A program made the translations under genes and the position numbers. This document shows, piece by piece, positions 13,586-22,040 of a stretch of 44,361 nucleotides of DNA. The notes beneath the pieces were generated by a model. That model did not search any database, was not told the origin of the DNA, and worked only from the letters and a program-made list of their open reading frames with translations. The DNA lies in the NCBI GenBank assembly GCA_903970285.1, contig CAJCHN010000100.1:1-44361 (forward strand), given 5' to 3'. Each line of letters opens with the position of its first letter. The stretch's first letter is position 1. This stretch comes from Rhodanobacteraceae bacterium. GTDB taxonomy: Bacteria > Acidobacteriota > Terriglobia > Terriglobales > Acidobacteriaceae.

Positions 13586-13966
13586 TCACGCGAAGGCCTC
13601 TCGTCTTGCTGGCAGAAGCGCCAACAGGATAAATCCGATCGCAAGGAACAGGATCACATCGGCAAAGTTCCGGTGAACGTTGTGAGTCCACGCTTCCACG
13701 GTTTGAATCGCCATGACCGTGGCGTGGGAGATGTTCCACCACGCCACCAGAGCAATCATCGAGCGATGCTCAGATGGCCTGTTTGCTGCGATCAGGAGAA
13801 AGGCCCCGGCCGGAATGAAAAAGCTCAGAAACATCGGGTCGGTCTCGTCCTTCTTCACCAAGAGCCAGTTGGAATGCCACAGATCCTTGAATAGAAAATA
13901 GATCAGCGACAGATTGATCACCCCCACGATCACCAGGACGATCTGTGTAAGTCGTTCTCTTTTCAC
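13586..13966 (-). CDS. Small four-helix integral membrane protein (DUF6632-like)
   Basis: A 126-residue membrane protein with four hydrophobic segments: TQIVLVIVGVINLSLIYFLF, MFLSFFIPAGAFLLIAA, SMIALVAWWNISHATVMAIQ and FADVILFLAIGFILLALLP. The pattern RPSEHRSMIALVAWWNISHA resembles the DUF6632-type proteins common in acidobacteria, of unknown function. The start is fixed by a perfect AAGGAGGT (13971-13978) four bases before a GTG at 13966; the overlapping ATG two bases upstream is followed at once by TGA. The DNA is less GC-rich than the surrounding core genes. Confidence 0.75.
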   Translation of the reverse strand: MKRERLTQIVLVIVGVINLSLIYFLFKDLWHSNWLLVKKDETDPMFLSFFIPAGAFLLIAANRPSEHRSMIALVAWWNISHATVMAIQTVEAWTHNVHRNFADVILFLAIGFILLALLPARREAFA

Positions 13967-14080
13967 ATGGACCTCCTTGGGGCGAATCTGGCTGCGAGCG
14001 CGGACGCGACTCACCGGTAGGATTTACACAAATTAGCACGCACGAAGGACAAGCAGAGAATCAGGCCAGGGTCCAGACGG

Positions 14081-15418
14081 CTACTGCAACAGCGAGATCG
14101 CCACTGCACTAAGCGCTTGGACCCCGGTAGCGAGCGTCGGCTCCGGATCGGGCTCAAAGTGGCTGGTGTGCGGGCCGGGCAGCAGTTTGCCCTGCGCGGT
14201 GGCGGCGGCAAAGCGGTCCGGATACATGGCGCCCAGCCAGAAGTAGACCGACGGCACGTGCGCCTCAAGACCGAAGACACCGACGTCTTCAGACCCCATC
14301 GCCGGAGGATCCGTATAGACGTTGGCTGCGCCCAACGTTCCCTCTAGCGTTGTGCGCACTCGTGCGGTCAGGGCGGGGTCGTTGAAGGTCACCGGGGTGG
14401 ACTCGGCTTCGTCGACGGTTACCGTGGGAAATTTGTCGGCAGGGAGACTGGCGCTGGTGGCAACGCCGGCGGCCATCTGGCGCAGCCCGTCAAGGATCAC
14501 CTGGCGCCCCTTGTCGGAGAATGCGCGCGTGGTGAGTTCGAGCTTCACCTCGTCCGGGATGATGTTGCGCTTGGTGCCGCCGTGGATGTCGCCCACGGTG
14601 ACTACGGCGGGATCGCGCGGATCTTCCTCGCGGCTGACGATGGTCTGGATCTGCAGGATGTATTCAGCGGCGAGCACGATGGGGTCGCGGCCGGCGTAGG
14701 GGTAGGCACCGTGGCCGCCGATGCCCCGGATGGTGACGTCGACTGAGGTGCTGCTGGCCATGGCCGGGCCGGCGGTGATGCCGACGGTTCCAGCGGCATG
14801 GGCATTGGTGTCGTGCAGCCCGATCACCATGTCCGGCTTGCCGAAGCGCTCGTACAGGTGATCGGCGAGCATGGCCTTGGCGCCGTCGATGGTCTCCTCG
14901 GAGGGCTGCCCGACGATCATCGCCGTGCCATACCACGCGGAGCGGTTCGCGGCCAGCGTGCGCGCGGTGCCGATCAGCACCGTGGTGTGAACGTCGTGGC
15001 CGCAGGCATGCATGACGCCCACCTCCTGTCCGGCCTTGTTTTTGCTCATTACGTGCGAGGCATAGGCGACGCCGGTCTCTTCGACGATGGGCAGCGCGTC
15101 CATGTCGCCGCGAATGAGCAGGGTCGGGCCGGCGCCGTTCTTCAGGATGCCGACGACGCCGTAGGCATGCGTTCCGTCCGGGTAAACGCCGACGTGATCG
15201 GTGACCGTATAGCCTGCCTGGCGGAGTTCCTCGGCCAGCAGCGCCGAGGTGTTGGCCTCGAAATGAGAGAGTTCGGGGTGCGCGTGAATCTGCTTGTAGG
15301 TGGCGAGCAGGCCGGGAAGCTGGGCCGATTCCGACCTGGCGATATTCTGGGGCAAGTTCTGGGCGCAGACCACCGGCGCAGCGCAGAGGCAGCTCAAGGC
15401 AAGGCGGGCTATCAGCAT
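14081..15418 (-). CDS. Exported M20-family amidohydrolase/aminoacylase
   Basis: A metal-dependent hydrolase of the M20D group (hippurate hydrolase/IAA-amino-acid hydrolase type) that cleaves N-acyl amino acids. A signal peptide (MLIARLALSCLCAAPVVCAQ, cleavage near residue 19) sends it to the periplasm, whereas many relatives are cytoplasmic. The metal site is visible as HACGHDVHT with C139, H141 and H144, plus the glutamate pair in PSEET (174-175). A dimerisation/lid domain follows (IRGIGGHGAYPYAGRDPIV). The ending GPHTSHFEPDPE matches the family's last metal histidine. The length is 445 residues; GAGG lies 7 nt before the ATG. The physiological substrate is unknown. Confidence 0.88.
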   Translation of the reverse strand: MLIARLALSCLCAAPVVCAQNLPQNIARSESAQLPGLLATYKQIHAHPELSHFEANTSALLAEELRQAGYTVTDHVGVYPDGTHAYGVVGILKNGAGPTLLIRGDMDALPIVEETGVAYASHVMSKNKAGQEVGVMHACGHDVHTTVLIGTARTLAANRSAWYGTAMIVGQPSEETIDGAKAMLADHLYERFGKPDMVIGLHDTNAHAAGTVGITAGPAMASSTSVDVTIRGIGGHGAYPYAGRDPIVLAAEYILQIQTIVSREEDPRDPAVVTVGDIHGGTKRNIIPDEVKLELTTRAFSDKGRQVILDGLRQMAAGVATSASLPADKFPTVTVDEAESTPVTFNDPALTARVRTTLEGTLGAANVYTDPPAMGSEDVGVFGLEAHVPSVYFWLGAMYPDRFAAATAQGKLLPGPHTSHFEPDPEPTLATGVQALSAVAISLLQ

Positions 15419-15588
15419 TCACGATCCTCGAAGCATGTGGGTTGGATTTTTCCCGAGCATACAACACGCCGCTTCCGGTACACTCGGGCCCTGCCTATGA
15501 CTGCCTGACCTGACCATCGGAGTCTGTGCCCGCGGCCTCGCTGCCGAATGGGTGAACTGCGTCTTTGAACTGGATCAGGAGAACTCAG

Positions 15589-16140
15589 GTGAAAGCTCAG
15601 AAAATTCCAGACATTCTCACGCCCCGGCTGGCGTTGATTGCGATTACCCCGGCCTGCGTGCGTTCCGAACAGACAAACGACGGGCAGCTCGGGAGGCTTG
15701 CCGATGCCCAGGTGACGGCGGCATGGCCACCCGAACACTGGGAGCCGCATGTCTTCGATCTGCTTCTGACGAGGTATGGGGCTGACCCCGCCGACGTCGG
15801 TTGGAATCGCTATATCGCCGTGCGCAACCCGGATGGCGCACGTACCCTGATCGGAACCCTTGGCGGCTTCCGCCGGCTGGAGAAGCCCGGCGAATGCGAG
15901 GTTGGCTACTCCGTCCTGCCGGACTTTCAGCGGCAGGGCTATGCGACCGAAGGAATGCTGGCCTTTCTCGGCTTTGTCTTCGAGGATCGCAGCATGGAGA
16001 CAGTCGTGGCGCAGACCTTTTCCAGCCTTCCCGCATCGATCCGGGTGATGGAGAAGCTGGGCATGACGTTCGTGGGCCCGGGTTACGAAGAAGGCACGAT
16101 CCTCTACCGGCGCGAGCGTCGAAAGCAGGCTACTCCTTGA
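15589..16140 (+). CDS. GNAT-family N-acetyltransferase (RimJ/RimL-like)
   Basis: A 183-residue acetyl-CoA-dependent acetyltransferase. It opens with LTPRLALIAITPA, as in RimJ/RimL-type enzymes, has LIGTLGGFRRLEKPGECEVG as the central strands, the acetyl-CoA loop LPDFQRQGYATEG (motif Q/RxxGxA) and a closing ASIRVMEKLGMTFVG. The acceptor cannot be named. I start at the GTG at 15589 with AGGAG seven bases upstream; a TTG at 15565 would add eight residues. Its stop overlaps the end of the convergent ntrX gene by 11 bp. It is divergent from the M20 hydrolase across 170 bp, which must hold both promoters. Confidence 0.85.
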   Translation: MKAQKIPDILTPRLALIAITPACVRSEQTNDGQLGRLADAQVTAAWPPEHWEPHVFDLLLTRYGADPADVGWNRYIAVRNPDGARTLIGTLGGFRRLEKPGECEVGYSVLPDFQRQGYATEGMLAFLGFVFEDRSMETVVAQTFSSLPASIRVMEKLGMTFVGPGYEEGTILYRRERRKQATP

Positions 16141-17536
16141 CGCTCACGCCCAGCGCCTTCATCTTTCGATACAGGTGGCTGCGTTCCAGGCCAAGTCCTT
16201 CGGCGGCCCGGCTGATGTTGCCGTGGCACTCGTCGATCTTCTTCAGAATATAGTCGCGCTCGTAGGCCTCGCGCGCTTCCAGCAGCGTGGCAAACTCCTC
16301 GCCGCGGGCAGAGTTACGCCCTCCGTCACGCGCTTCCCGCGGATCGCGCGAGTCGCGGTACACCAGCATCGGCAGATGTTTGCGTTCCAGCCGCTGGGCT
16401 TTGGGGTTCAGAATCAACACGCGTTCAATCAGGTTGCGCAGCTCGCGGACGTTGCCAGGCCAGTGATACTGGCGCAGTGCCGCCAGTGCGTCTTCGGCCA
16501 TCTCGACACGGGGACGGCCATACTGCGCCCCGAACTCGCTTAGAAACTCCTTGACCAGCAGGGGAATGTCTTCCTTGCGATCGCGCAGGGGCGGCACGTA
16601 AAACGGAATGACGTTCAGGCGATAGAACAGGTCTTCGCGAAAATTTCCCCGGGCGATCTCTTCTTCAAGATCCTTGTTGGTCGCCGCGATCACCCGCACA
16701 TCCACATGAACCGCATGCGAGGCGCCGACCGGCAGGAACCGCTGCTCGTCCAGCGCCCGCAGCACCTTCGCCTGGGTCTTCAGGCTCATATCCCCGACTT
16801 CATCCAGGAACAGCGTGCCGCCATCGGCGCGTTCGAAGGTGCCGCGCTTCTCCGCCGGAACCCCGGTTCCCCCGCCGCCCGGTGCCGCGCCATGGCGATA
16901 GCCAAAGAGCTCGGTCTCGATGTAATCCTCGGGGATCGCCGCACAGTTCAACTCCACGAAGACGCGGTCTTTGCGCAGGCTCTGCGCATGCATCGCGCGT
17001 CCGATCAACTCCTTGCCGGTGCCCGATTCGCCAAAGATCAGAACCCGTCCATTGGTCGGCGCCATCAGCTTGATCTGCTGACGCAGCGCCTTCATCGGGA
17101 CGCTGTTGCCAGTCACCGTGCCCCGGGTGGCGAGCTGCCGCTGAAACTCCGCGTTATCCTCACGCATCTGGCGCGTGTGCATCGCGTTCTTCACCACGAT
17201 CAGCGTGCGCGCCAGCGACAGCGGCTTTTCCAGGAAGTCGTAGGCCCCCAGCTTGGTCGCCCGAACCGCCGCCTCGATCGTGCCATGGCCGCTGATGATG
17301 ATGACCTCGGGCACATTGGCGGAGTCCATCTGGCGTATCTGTCCCAGGGCCTCCAGCCCATCCCGGTCGGGAAGCCAGATGTCGAGCAGAACCACGTCGT
17401 ACGCAGCATCGGAGAGGAGCGCCAGCGCTTCGCCGGCAGTCGCCGCCGTCGTCACCACGTACCCTTCTTCTTCAAGAATGCTTTGCAGCGACTCGCGGAT
17501 GTCGGATTCGTCGTCGACGATCAGTACATGGTTCAT
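16130..17536 (-). CDS. ntrX: NtrX-like response regulator of the NtrC family with degenerate GAFTGA loop
   Basis: A two-component regulator of 468 residues. The receiver domain has the acidic pocket D8/D9 and phospho-acceptor D52. The AAA+ domain has Walker A GESGTGKE (169-176) and Walker B LFLDEV (242-247). The C-terminal Fis-type HTH is NISRAAEGLGLERSHLYRKM. The loop that should read GAFTGA and touch sigma-54 is replaced by GAAPGGGGTG (216-225), so classical sigma-54 activation is doubtful; NtrX proteins with altered loops are known and can act independently of sigma-54. It lies 32 bp downstream of the kinase gene and is surely its partner. The ntrX name is by similarity. Confidence 0.9.
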   Translation of the reverse strand: MNHVLIVDDESDIRESLQSILEEEGYVVTTAATAGEALALLSDAAYDVVLLDIWLPDRDGLEALGQIRQMDSANVPEVIIISGHGTIEAAVRATKLGAYDFLEKPLSLARTLIVVKNAMHTRQMREDNAEFQRQLATRGTVTGNSVPMKALRQQIKLMAPTNGRVLIFGESGTGKELIGRAMHAQSLRKDRVFVELNCAAIPEDYIETELFGYRHGAAPGGGGTGVPAEKRGTFERADGGTLFLDEVGDMSLKTQAKVLRALDEQRFLPVGASHAVHVDVRVIAATNKDLEEEIARGNFREDLFYRLNVIPFYVPPLRDRKEDIPLLVKEFLSEFGAQYGRPRVEMAEDALAALRQYHWPGNVRELRNLIERVLILNPKAQRLERKHLPMLVYRDSRDPREARDGGRNSARGEEFATLLEAREAYERDYILKKIDECHGNISRAAEGLGLERSHLYRKMKALGVSVKE

Positions 17537-17568
17537 AATTGCAGCTGTTGATTCCCCGTGGCCAGTTC

Positions 17569-19983
17569 TCAGTGGTAGGTTGTCACGACTTCGGAGGCCG
17601 CAGCGCTCTCCGCTGCGGCCGGTTCCGCGTCGACCATGCTTGCAGCTTTCAGTTCGACGATGAACCGCGCTCCTGCCGGCTCGTTCTTTTCGGCGCGGAT
17701 GGTGCCGCCATGCTCCTGGATGATCTTTGCGGCGATCGCCAGGCCAAGTCCGGTGCCGCGCTGCTTGGTGGAGAAATATGGCAGGAAGAGACGCTCGCGC
17801 ATATCGTCGGTGAGGCCGGTACCGGTGTCCGCCACAGTCAGTTCGATCATGCCGGAATCGAGCAGCGTGGTCTGCACCCGCATCTCGCGCAGCAGGCTGC
17901 CCTGCATGGCTTCAACCGCGTTATCGACCAGGTTGCCCAGCGCGCGCTTCATCGACTCCGGATCGGCCAGGACCAGCGGCAGATCTGCCGCCATGCGGCG
18001 TACGATGCGGATGCCCTGAGTGCGTCCGGCGAAGAGCGCAAGCGAGTTCTCGACGATGGTATTGAGATCGGCTGGCCGCGGCTGCGCGGTGGGAAACTGC
18101 GCCAGCGAAGCGAATTGATCGACCAGGCCACGCATGCTCTCGACCGAGGCGGAGATCACTTCGGCGCAGCGGCGGATGATCGCCACCGAAGGCGACTCGA
18201 GGCCGGCCGCGTTGAGCGTGGCTTCGAGACGGCCAATATGCCGCGCGATCTGTTCCGACGAAAGCGAGATCGGCGTCAGAGGGTTCTTGATCTCGTGCGC
18301 CACGCGCCGCGCAACTTCTTTCCAGGCGCTCTGCTTCTGCGCTCGCAGCAGTTCGGTGGCGTTCTCGAGGACAATCACATAGCCGAGATGCTCGCGTCCG
18401 GCGACGGCGGCACGCTCCAGCAGCGCCACCGTCACCAGCAGGTTCAGCGTGCTGCCGTTGGTCCCCATCTCCAGTTCGGCGGAGGCCGAGCCCATACGGT
18501 GGCTGCGGCGCATCAGGCGGTCGAGCGACTCCATCATCTCCGCCGGGAAGACGTCGGCCATCGCGTGGCCGAGAAATGGACGCTGCCCGCCCGGGTCCAG
18601 CATCTCCGAAAGCGCCCGGTTGGCGAGCGCGATCCTGCCTTCGACAGTAATGGTGGCAACTCCGTTCGGAATCGTCTCCAGCATCGTCTCCAGTTCGCCG
18701 CGGCGCGCTTCCAGGGTCGCGTTGGCCGCGGAGAGCAGTGCCGTGGAGGCTTCCACCTGGGCGCGGCTGCCCTCCAGGTCTTCGGCCATGTGGTTGAAGC
18801 TGCGCACCAGGTCGCCCAGCTCGTCGGTCGCGCTCTCCTGCACGCGCTGGCTGTAGTTGCCGGCGGCGATCAGGGCCATGGCATCCGCCAGGGCTTCAAC
18901 CGGCTTGGTCACCTGCTTGGAGAGATGCAGCGCCAGCCAGGTGGAAGCGAACAGCGCCAGCGCGGTCATCATCAGCAGCAGGATCATGTAGGTATTGCGA
19001 TACGCGCGCCGTCCCCGGTAAAGCGTCCAGTAGTTATCCGCGGCGGTGCGCAGGCGCGCCACGGTGGAGGACATGCCATGCGGCAGCGGCAAACCCACGA
19101 CCACGTTCTCTACCGCTCCACCCGGCTTCGCGAGCGTCGCCAGGCCCAGCGCATAGTCGGCTCCGGCCAGGGTGAAGATGGGACTGTCCGCCTGGCGCGC
19201 GGCGTTGAGAACGGCCGAATCGACCGGATCGTTCGGAGCAATGGGCTCACTTTGCAGGTCCTGGCCAGCGGGTGAATCGATTTCGCTCGAGGCAGACGAG
19301 CCCGCCGGCGGCAGCCACCGCTTCACCCCCGATGCCTGTCCCGCACGCTGCGGCATGTTAAGCGCCGCCACCGCGCGCGCGTCGCGATAGACCACCACGA
19401 AGCCACCCTGCAGGGTGATCTCATGCTGCTGCAACACGCGCTGCACCGTCTCCCGATTCAGCAGACCGCCAGCCGTCTCCTTGGCCAGGCCCAGCGAAGG
19501 CAGGGCGGAGTTGATCGATTCCGCCTCCGCCCGGGCATTCGACGTGGTGTACTGCGAGAGCGCCAGGGCCAGCGCGTTCGAATCATCCCGCATCTGCGTG
19601 ACCGGCTGTGAAAACCAGCGGTCGACCGCGCGATTCATCAGCAGGTAGCTGAACAGGAACATGAAGGCGATCGGCAGCAGGCTCACCAGCACCGCGCCCC
19701 ATAGCATCCGGGTGCGCAGGCGGCTGCCCATCACCCGGCTCTTCTGGTCCGCATACAACTTCAACACGTTGCGCACCAGCATCACCAGCACGCCCATGAA
19801 CAACAGGAACGCAAGCGCGGAGAGTGCGGTGTAGAGCACGATCTGCTCCGTGGTCTCCGGGTTCAAAAAGTTAACCTTGAACGCGTTAAGCGCGCCGAAG
19901 CCCAGAAAGAGAACCAGGAATCCAGCGCCCAAGGCGATGCTCCAGATCTTTCGCTGCTGCGCGCTCGTGGTCAGTGGGTTCAC
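17569..19983 (-). CDS. ntrY: NtrY-like membrane sensor histidine kinase
   Basis: An 804-residue sensor that should phosphorylate the NtrX-like regulator. Two N-terminal hydrophobic segments (WSIALGAGFLVLFLGFGA and VLYTALSALAFLLFMGVLVM) and a third (LWGAVLVSLLPIAFMFLFSY) precede a periplasmic region of about 200 residues. A fourth segment (MILLLMMTALALFASTWLAL) leads into HAMP, then a PAS domain (MLETIPNGVATITVEGRIAL), the HisKA motif VAHEIKNPLTPISL with H563, and HATPase boxes (DNAVEAMQG, DTGTGL, GTGLGLAIA). HEIKNPLTPI is characteristic of NtrY. The start is the GTG at 19983 with only a weak ribosome site. Confidence 0.92.
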   Translation of the reverse strand: MNPLTTSAQQRKIWSIALGAGFLVLFLGFGALNAFKVNFLNPETTEQIVLYTALSALAFLLFMGVLVMLVRNVLKLYADQKSRVMGSRLRTRMLWGAVLVSLLPIAFMFLFSYLLMNRAVDRWFSQPVTQMRDDSNALALALSQYTTSNARAEAESINSALPSLGLAKETAGGLLNRETVQRVLQQHEITLQGGFVVVYRDARAVAALNMPQRAGQASGVKRWLPPAGSSASSEIDSPAGQDLQSEPIAPNDPVDSAVLNAARQADSPIFTLAGADYALGLATLAKPGGAVENVVVGLPLPHGMSSTVARLRTAADNYWTLYRGRRAYRNTYMILLLMMTALALFASTWLALHLSKQVTKPVEALADAMALIAAGNYSQRVQESATDELGDLVRSFNHMAEDLEGSRAQVEASTALLSAANATLEARRGELETMLETIPNGVATITVEGRIALANRALSEMLDPGGQRPFLGHAMADVFPAEMMESLDRLMRRSHRMGSASAELEMGTNGSTLNLLVTVALLERAAVAGREHLGYVIVLENATELLRAQKQSAWKEVARRVAHEIKNPLTPISLSSEQIARHIGRLEATLNAAGLESPSVAIIRRCAEVISASVESMRGLVDQFASLAQFPTAQPRPADLNTIVENSLALFAGRTQGIRIVRRMAADLPLVLADPESMKRALGNLVDNAVEAMQGSLLREMRVQTTLLDSGMIELTVADTGTGLTDDMRERLFLPYFSTKQRGTGLGLAIAAKIIQEHGGTIRAEKNEPAGARFIVELKAASMVDAEPAAAESAAASEVVTTYH

Positions 19984-19999
19984 CTCTGGGCAGGGTCTG

Positions 20000-20040
20000 G
20001 ATCAGTTCTCCTGTGTCTTCCGCGTACAAGAGAACTGATC
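20000..20040. repeat. Perfect 11-bp inverted repeat upstream of ntrY
   Basis: GATCAGTTCTC (20000-20010) is repeated in inverse orientation as GAGAACTGATC (20030-20040), with a 19-bp spacer. It ends 17 bp before the ntrY start. There is no T-run, so it is more like an operator or a leader hairpin than a terminator. A further GATC follows 8 bp beyond. Confidence 0.8.
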
Positions 20041-20127
20041 TCCTGATCCGGCTTTCACTCTACTCCCGTGTTGCCGAAGCGTCTTGCCTTCACCATTCCT
20101 GTATCTCGTCACAGCAAGAGGCGATGC

Positions 20128-20823
20128 CTACTTGATCTGTCCGAAGCGGTAGACCAGCCCCAGGTTCAGACCCTTGCTGTTCTGCAGGGTTCCGCCGTAG
20201 GTGGTGCCAAGATAGTTTGGCGTCACTCGGAATGCCAGGTTGGGATACAGGTTGTAATCCAGGTTTGCGCCCACCGAGAACGAAGCCCCGTAGTTACCGG
20301 TCCACACGCCAATATCCTGCGCACTGAGCCCCTTAGCGTCGCCCGCAAACTTGCCGATGCCGCCCCCGCCTTCGGCAAATCCGCTTACCGAGAACTTCTC
20401 CTTGCGCACAAAGCGGTAGCTGGGTCCAGCCATGAAGCTGTACTCCGAAACCTGCGGATTGTAAGGCAGCACATTGCCCGACGGCAGGATGTTGCCCACC
20501 TTGGCGTTCCCGTACGCTCCACGCACCTCGCCGATGACTCCCAGCTTGGGGTTGAGCGCGTACAGGGTCGACGCCCAGAATGTGATCTCGTTGGTCTGCT
20601 GCTGATACTGCCCGGTGCGAAAGCGCAGATAGCCGCCGCCGCCACCGGTCTCCCAGCGGTGCCCGTATGTCTCGTCAATGGTGCGCTGAATACGCGCCTT
20701 GCGGTTCGCGGTGCTCTCGCGCCGCGGACGCCGCGTGCTCTGGGCCGAGACCGGCAGCGCGCACAGCAGAACACACGCTGCCAGGAGAGCCAGGCCAGGC
20801 TTCCTGGTCTGCGGCTCTTTCAT
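20128..20823 (-). CDS. Outer-membrane beta-barrel protein (OmpA-like porin fold)
   Basis: A 231-residue exported protein. The signal peptide is KPGLALLAACVLLCALPVSAQ (cleavage after VSA). The rest is made of alternating hydrophobic strands separated by Gly/Asn-rich turns (GGGGGYLRFRTGQYQQQT, LGVIGEVRGAYGNAKV, FSVGANLDYNLYPNLAFRV) and ends in LNLGLVYRFGQIK; an aromatic near the C-terminus is usual for barrel assembly. The function is unknown. I start at the ATG at 20823, giving a normal signal peptide; the frame is open to 20925. It is divergent from the cytochrome c gene across 232 bp, and ntrY lies 144 bp downstream on the same strand. Confidence 0.8.
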   Translation of the reverse strand: MKEPQTRKPGLALLAACVLLCALPVSAQSTRRPRRESTANRKARIQRTIDETYGHRWETGGGGGYLRFRTGQYQQQTNEITFWASTLYALNPKLGVIGEVRGAYGNAKVGNILPSGNVLPYNPQVSEYSFMAGPSYRFVRKEKFSVSGFAEGGGGIGKFAGDAKGLSAQDIGVWTGNYGASFSVGANLDYNLYPNLAFRVTPNYLGTTYGGTLQNSKGLNLGLVYRFGQIK

Positions 20824-21055
20824 CAAAGTCTTCGAAAGATCGAAATCTGCTGGGTTGGCGACAATCGTGCAATTGAAACTATCCGACCTGAGAATCAACG
20901 TGTTCACTCCTGCATGGCTGAGCAATCTGATACGGTGAGACTTCGTCTGAAAGAGAGCCCGCCCGCACTCTTTATTAGAACATCCGCAACGTCTCCCGGC
21001 AGCGCACCGCGCAAGAGAAGATCATCTGGGAAGCCAGTCAAGCGAGGGAAACACC

Positions 21056-21661
21056 ATGGCGAATGGCACGCGCGGGGGCTACACCCCTGATCGACGCTCC
21101 GGCGGAGGCTTCGGCGCCTTCCTGCTTGGAATTTTGTTCACCATCGTCGCCGTGGGAATCGCCGGCTGGGTGTATCTGCGCTACGGTCACCCGCCGGTCG
21201 CGGTCGCCGATCAGGCCTTCCCCATGGAGGCACAGATCGTTCACGTGCCGCTCAACGCGCGTATCGCCCGCGAGATCGAACAGCCTCCCTTCGGCGCCAG
21301 CGAGGATGCCTTCGAGGCCGGAGCCAGGCTCTACGTCACCAGCTGCGCAAGCTGCCACGGTACGCCACGCCACAACGCCCCCTACGCAAAGTGGATGTAC
21401 CCTGTCGCCCCGCAGCTCTGGCAAAAGCACACCCGTGGCAACGTCGTCGGGGTTTCGGACGACGAACCCGGCGAGACCTACTGGAAGATCAAAAACGGCA
21501 TTCGCCTCACCGGCATGCCCGAGTTTCAGCACCTTTATTCGACCGCGCAGATGTGGGACATCGCGCTGCTGCTGAAGAACGCCGATCAGCCCTTGCCGGA
21601 TCCGGTTGCGAAGATCCTGGCTACCGGCGATCCTGCCGGCTCGACCTCCGCCACCCCGTAG
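21056..21661 (+). CDS. Membrane-anchored monohaem cytochrome c
   Basis: A 201-residue class I-type cytochrome c. An uncleaved N-terminal anchor (FGAFLLGILFTIVAVGIAGW, residues 19-38) holds it on the periplasmic side. Haem is attached at C97-A-S-C-H101, and M154 in LTGMP is the likely sixth ligand. The segment GETYWKIKNGIRLTGMPEF matches small cytochromes that act as electron donors or subunits near oxidases and alcohol/sugar dehydrogenases, but no such partner is in the window. GAGGG precedes the ATG. The gene ends in a Pro/Ser/Thr tail, and 21-bp tandem repeats begin 18 bp after the stop. Confidence 0.9.
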   Translation: MANGTRGGYTPDRRSGGGFGAFLLGILFTIVAVGIAGWVYLRYGHPPVAVADQAFPMEAQIVHVPLNARIAREIEQPPFGASEDAFEAGARLYVTSCASCHGTPRHNAPYAKWMYPVAPQLWQKHTRGNVVGVSDDEPGETYWKIKNGIRLTGMPEFQHLYSTAQMWDIALLLKNADQPLPDPVAKILATGDPAGSTSATP

Positions 21662-22040
21662 CAGGCAGCCCCAGGGCTCCGCCCGCGCTGGACCAGACTC
21701 CGCCCGCGCTGGACCAGACTCCGCTCGCGCTGGACCAGGCTCCGCCCGCGCTGGCCAGGTGCCGCCCGCGCCGGCTTGTCCGGACTCTGCTGGGCGTCTG
21801 CCACGTCGCCGCCAACCTTTGCCGCGTACGAGGCCTGCGGCAAAGTGTCGGCCGGCGTGCAGGAATGTATTGCCAATCGTTCCGTAATGGGCATAGTATC
21901 CGTTTCGCACTCGACAGAAGAGCTGTTACGCAGGCGGCGCTGGCCGGGTGGCTGTGAGGCCCTCTTCCGAAGCAGTCCAGGTAGTGAACCAACGCATGAT
22001 TGGGCACGAGACCCATCAGCGTGCATTGGAGCGAAACAAC
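21662..22040. other. Gene-poor stretch between cytochrome c and GvpL/F
   Basis: These 379 bp hold the 21-bp tandem repeats (21679-21774) and then the presumed promoter/leader of the GvpL/F gene. The GvpL/F frame is open upstream to a GTG at 21948 and an ATG at 22000, but those extensions do not resemble the family. I see no terminator with a T-run for the cytochrome gene. Confidence 0.5.
21679..21774. repeat. 21-bp tandem repeat array, four to five copies
   Basis: The unit CCGCCCGCGCTGGACCAGACT occurs at 21679-21699 and again identically at 21700-21720, with two changes at 21721-21741, a diverged 20-bp copy at 21742-21761 and a partial copy at 21762-21774. In one forward frame it would encode a 7-residue repeat (PPALDQT), but that frame has no start or ribosome site. 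Confidence 0.92.

Noticed and set aside
17539-19275. 578-codon plus-strand frame opposite the NtrY-like kinase
   Set aside because: Antisense shadow of a conserved gene; composition typical of GC-skewed complement and no motif.
21679-21774. 21-bp repeats considered as CRISPR or as a coding heptapeptide repeat
   Set aside because: No spacers separate the units, and the candidate frame has no start codon or ribosome site.
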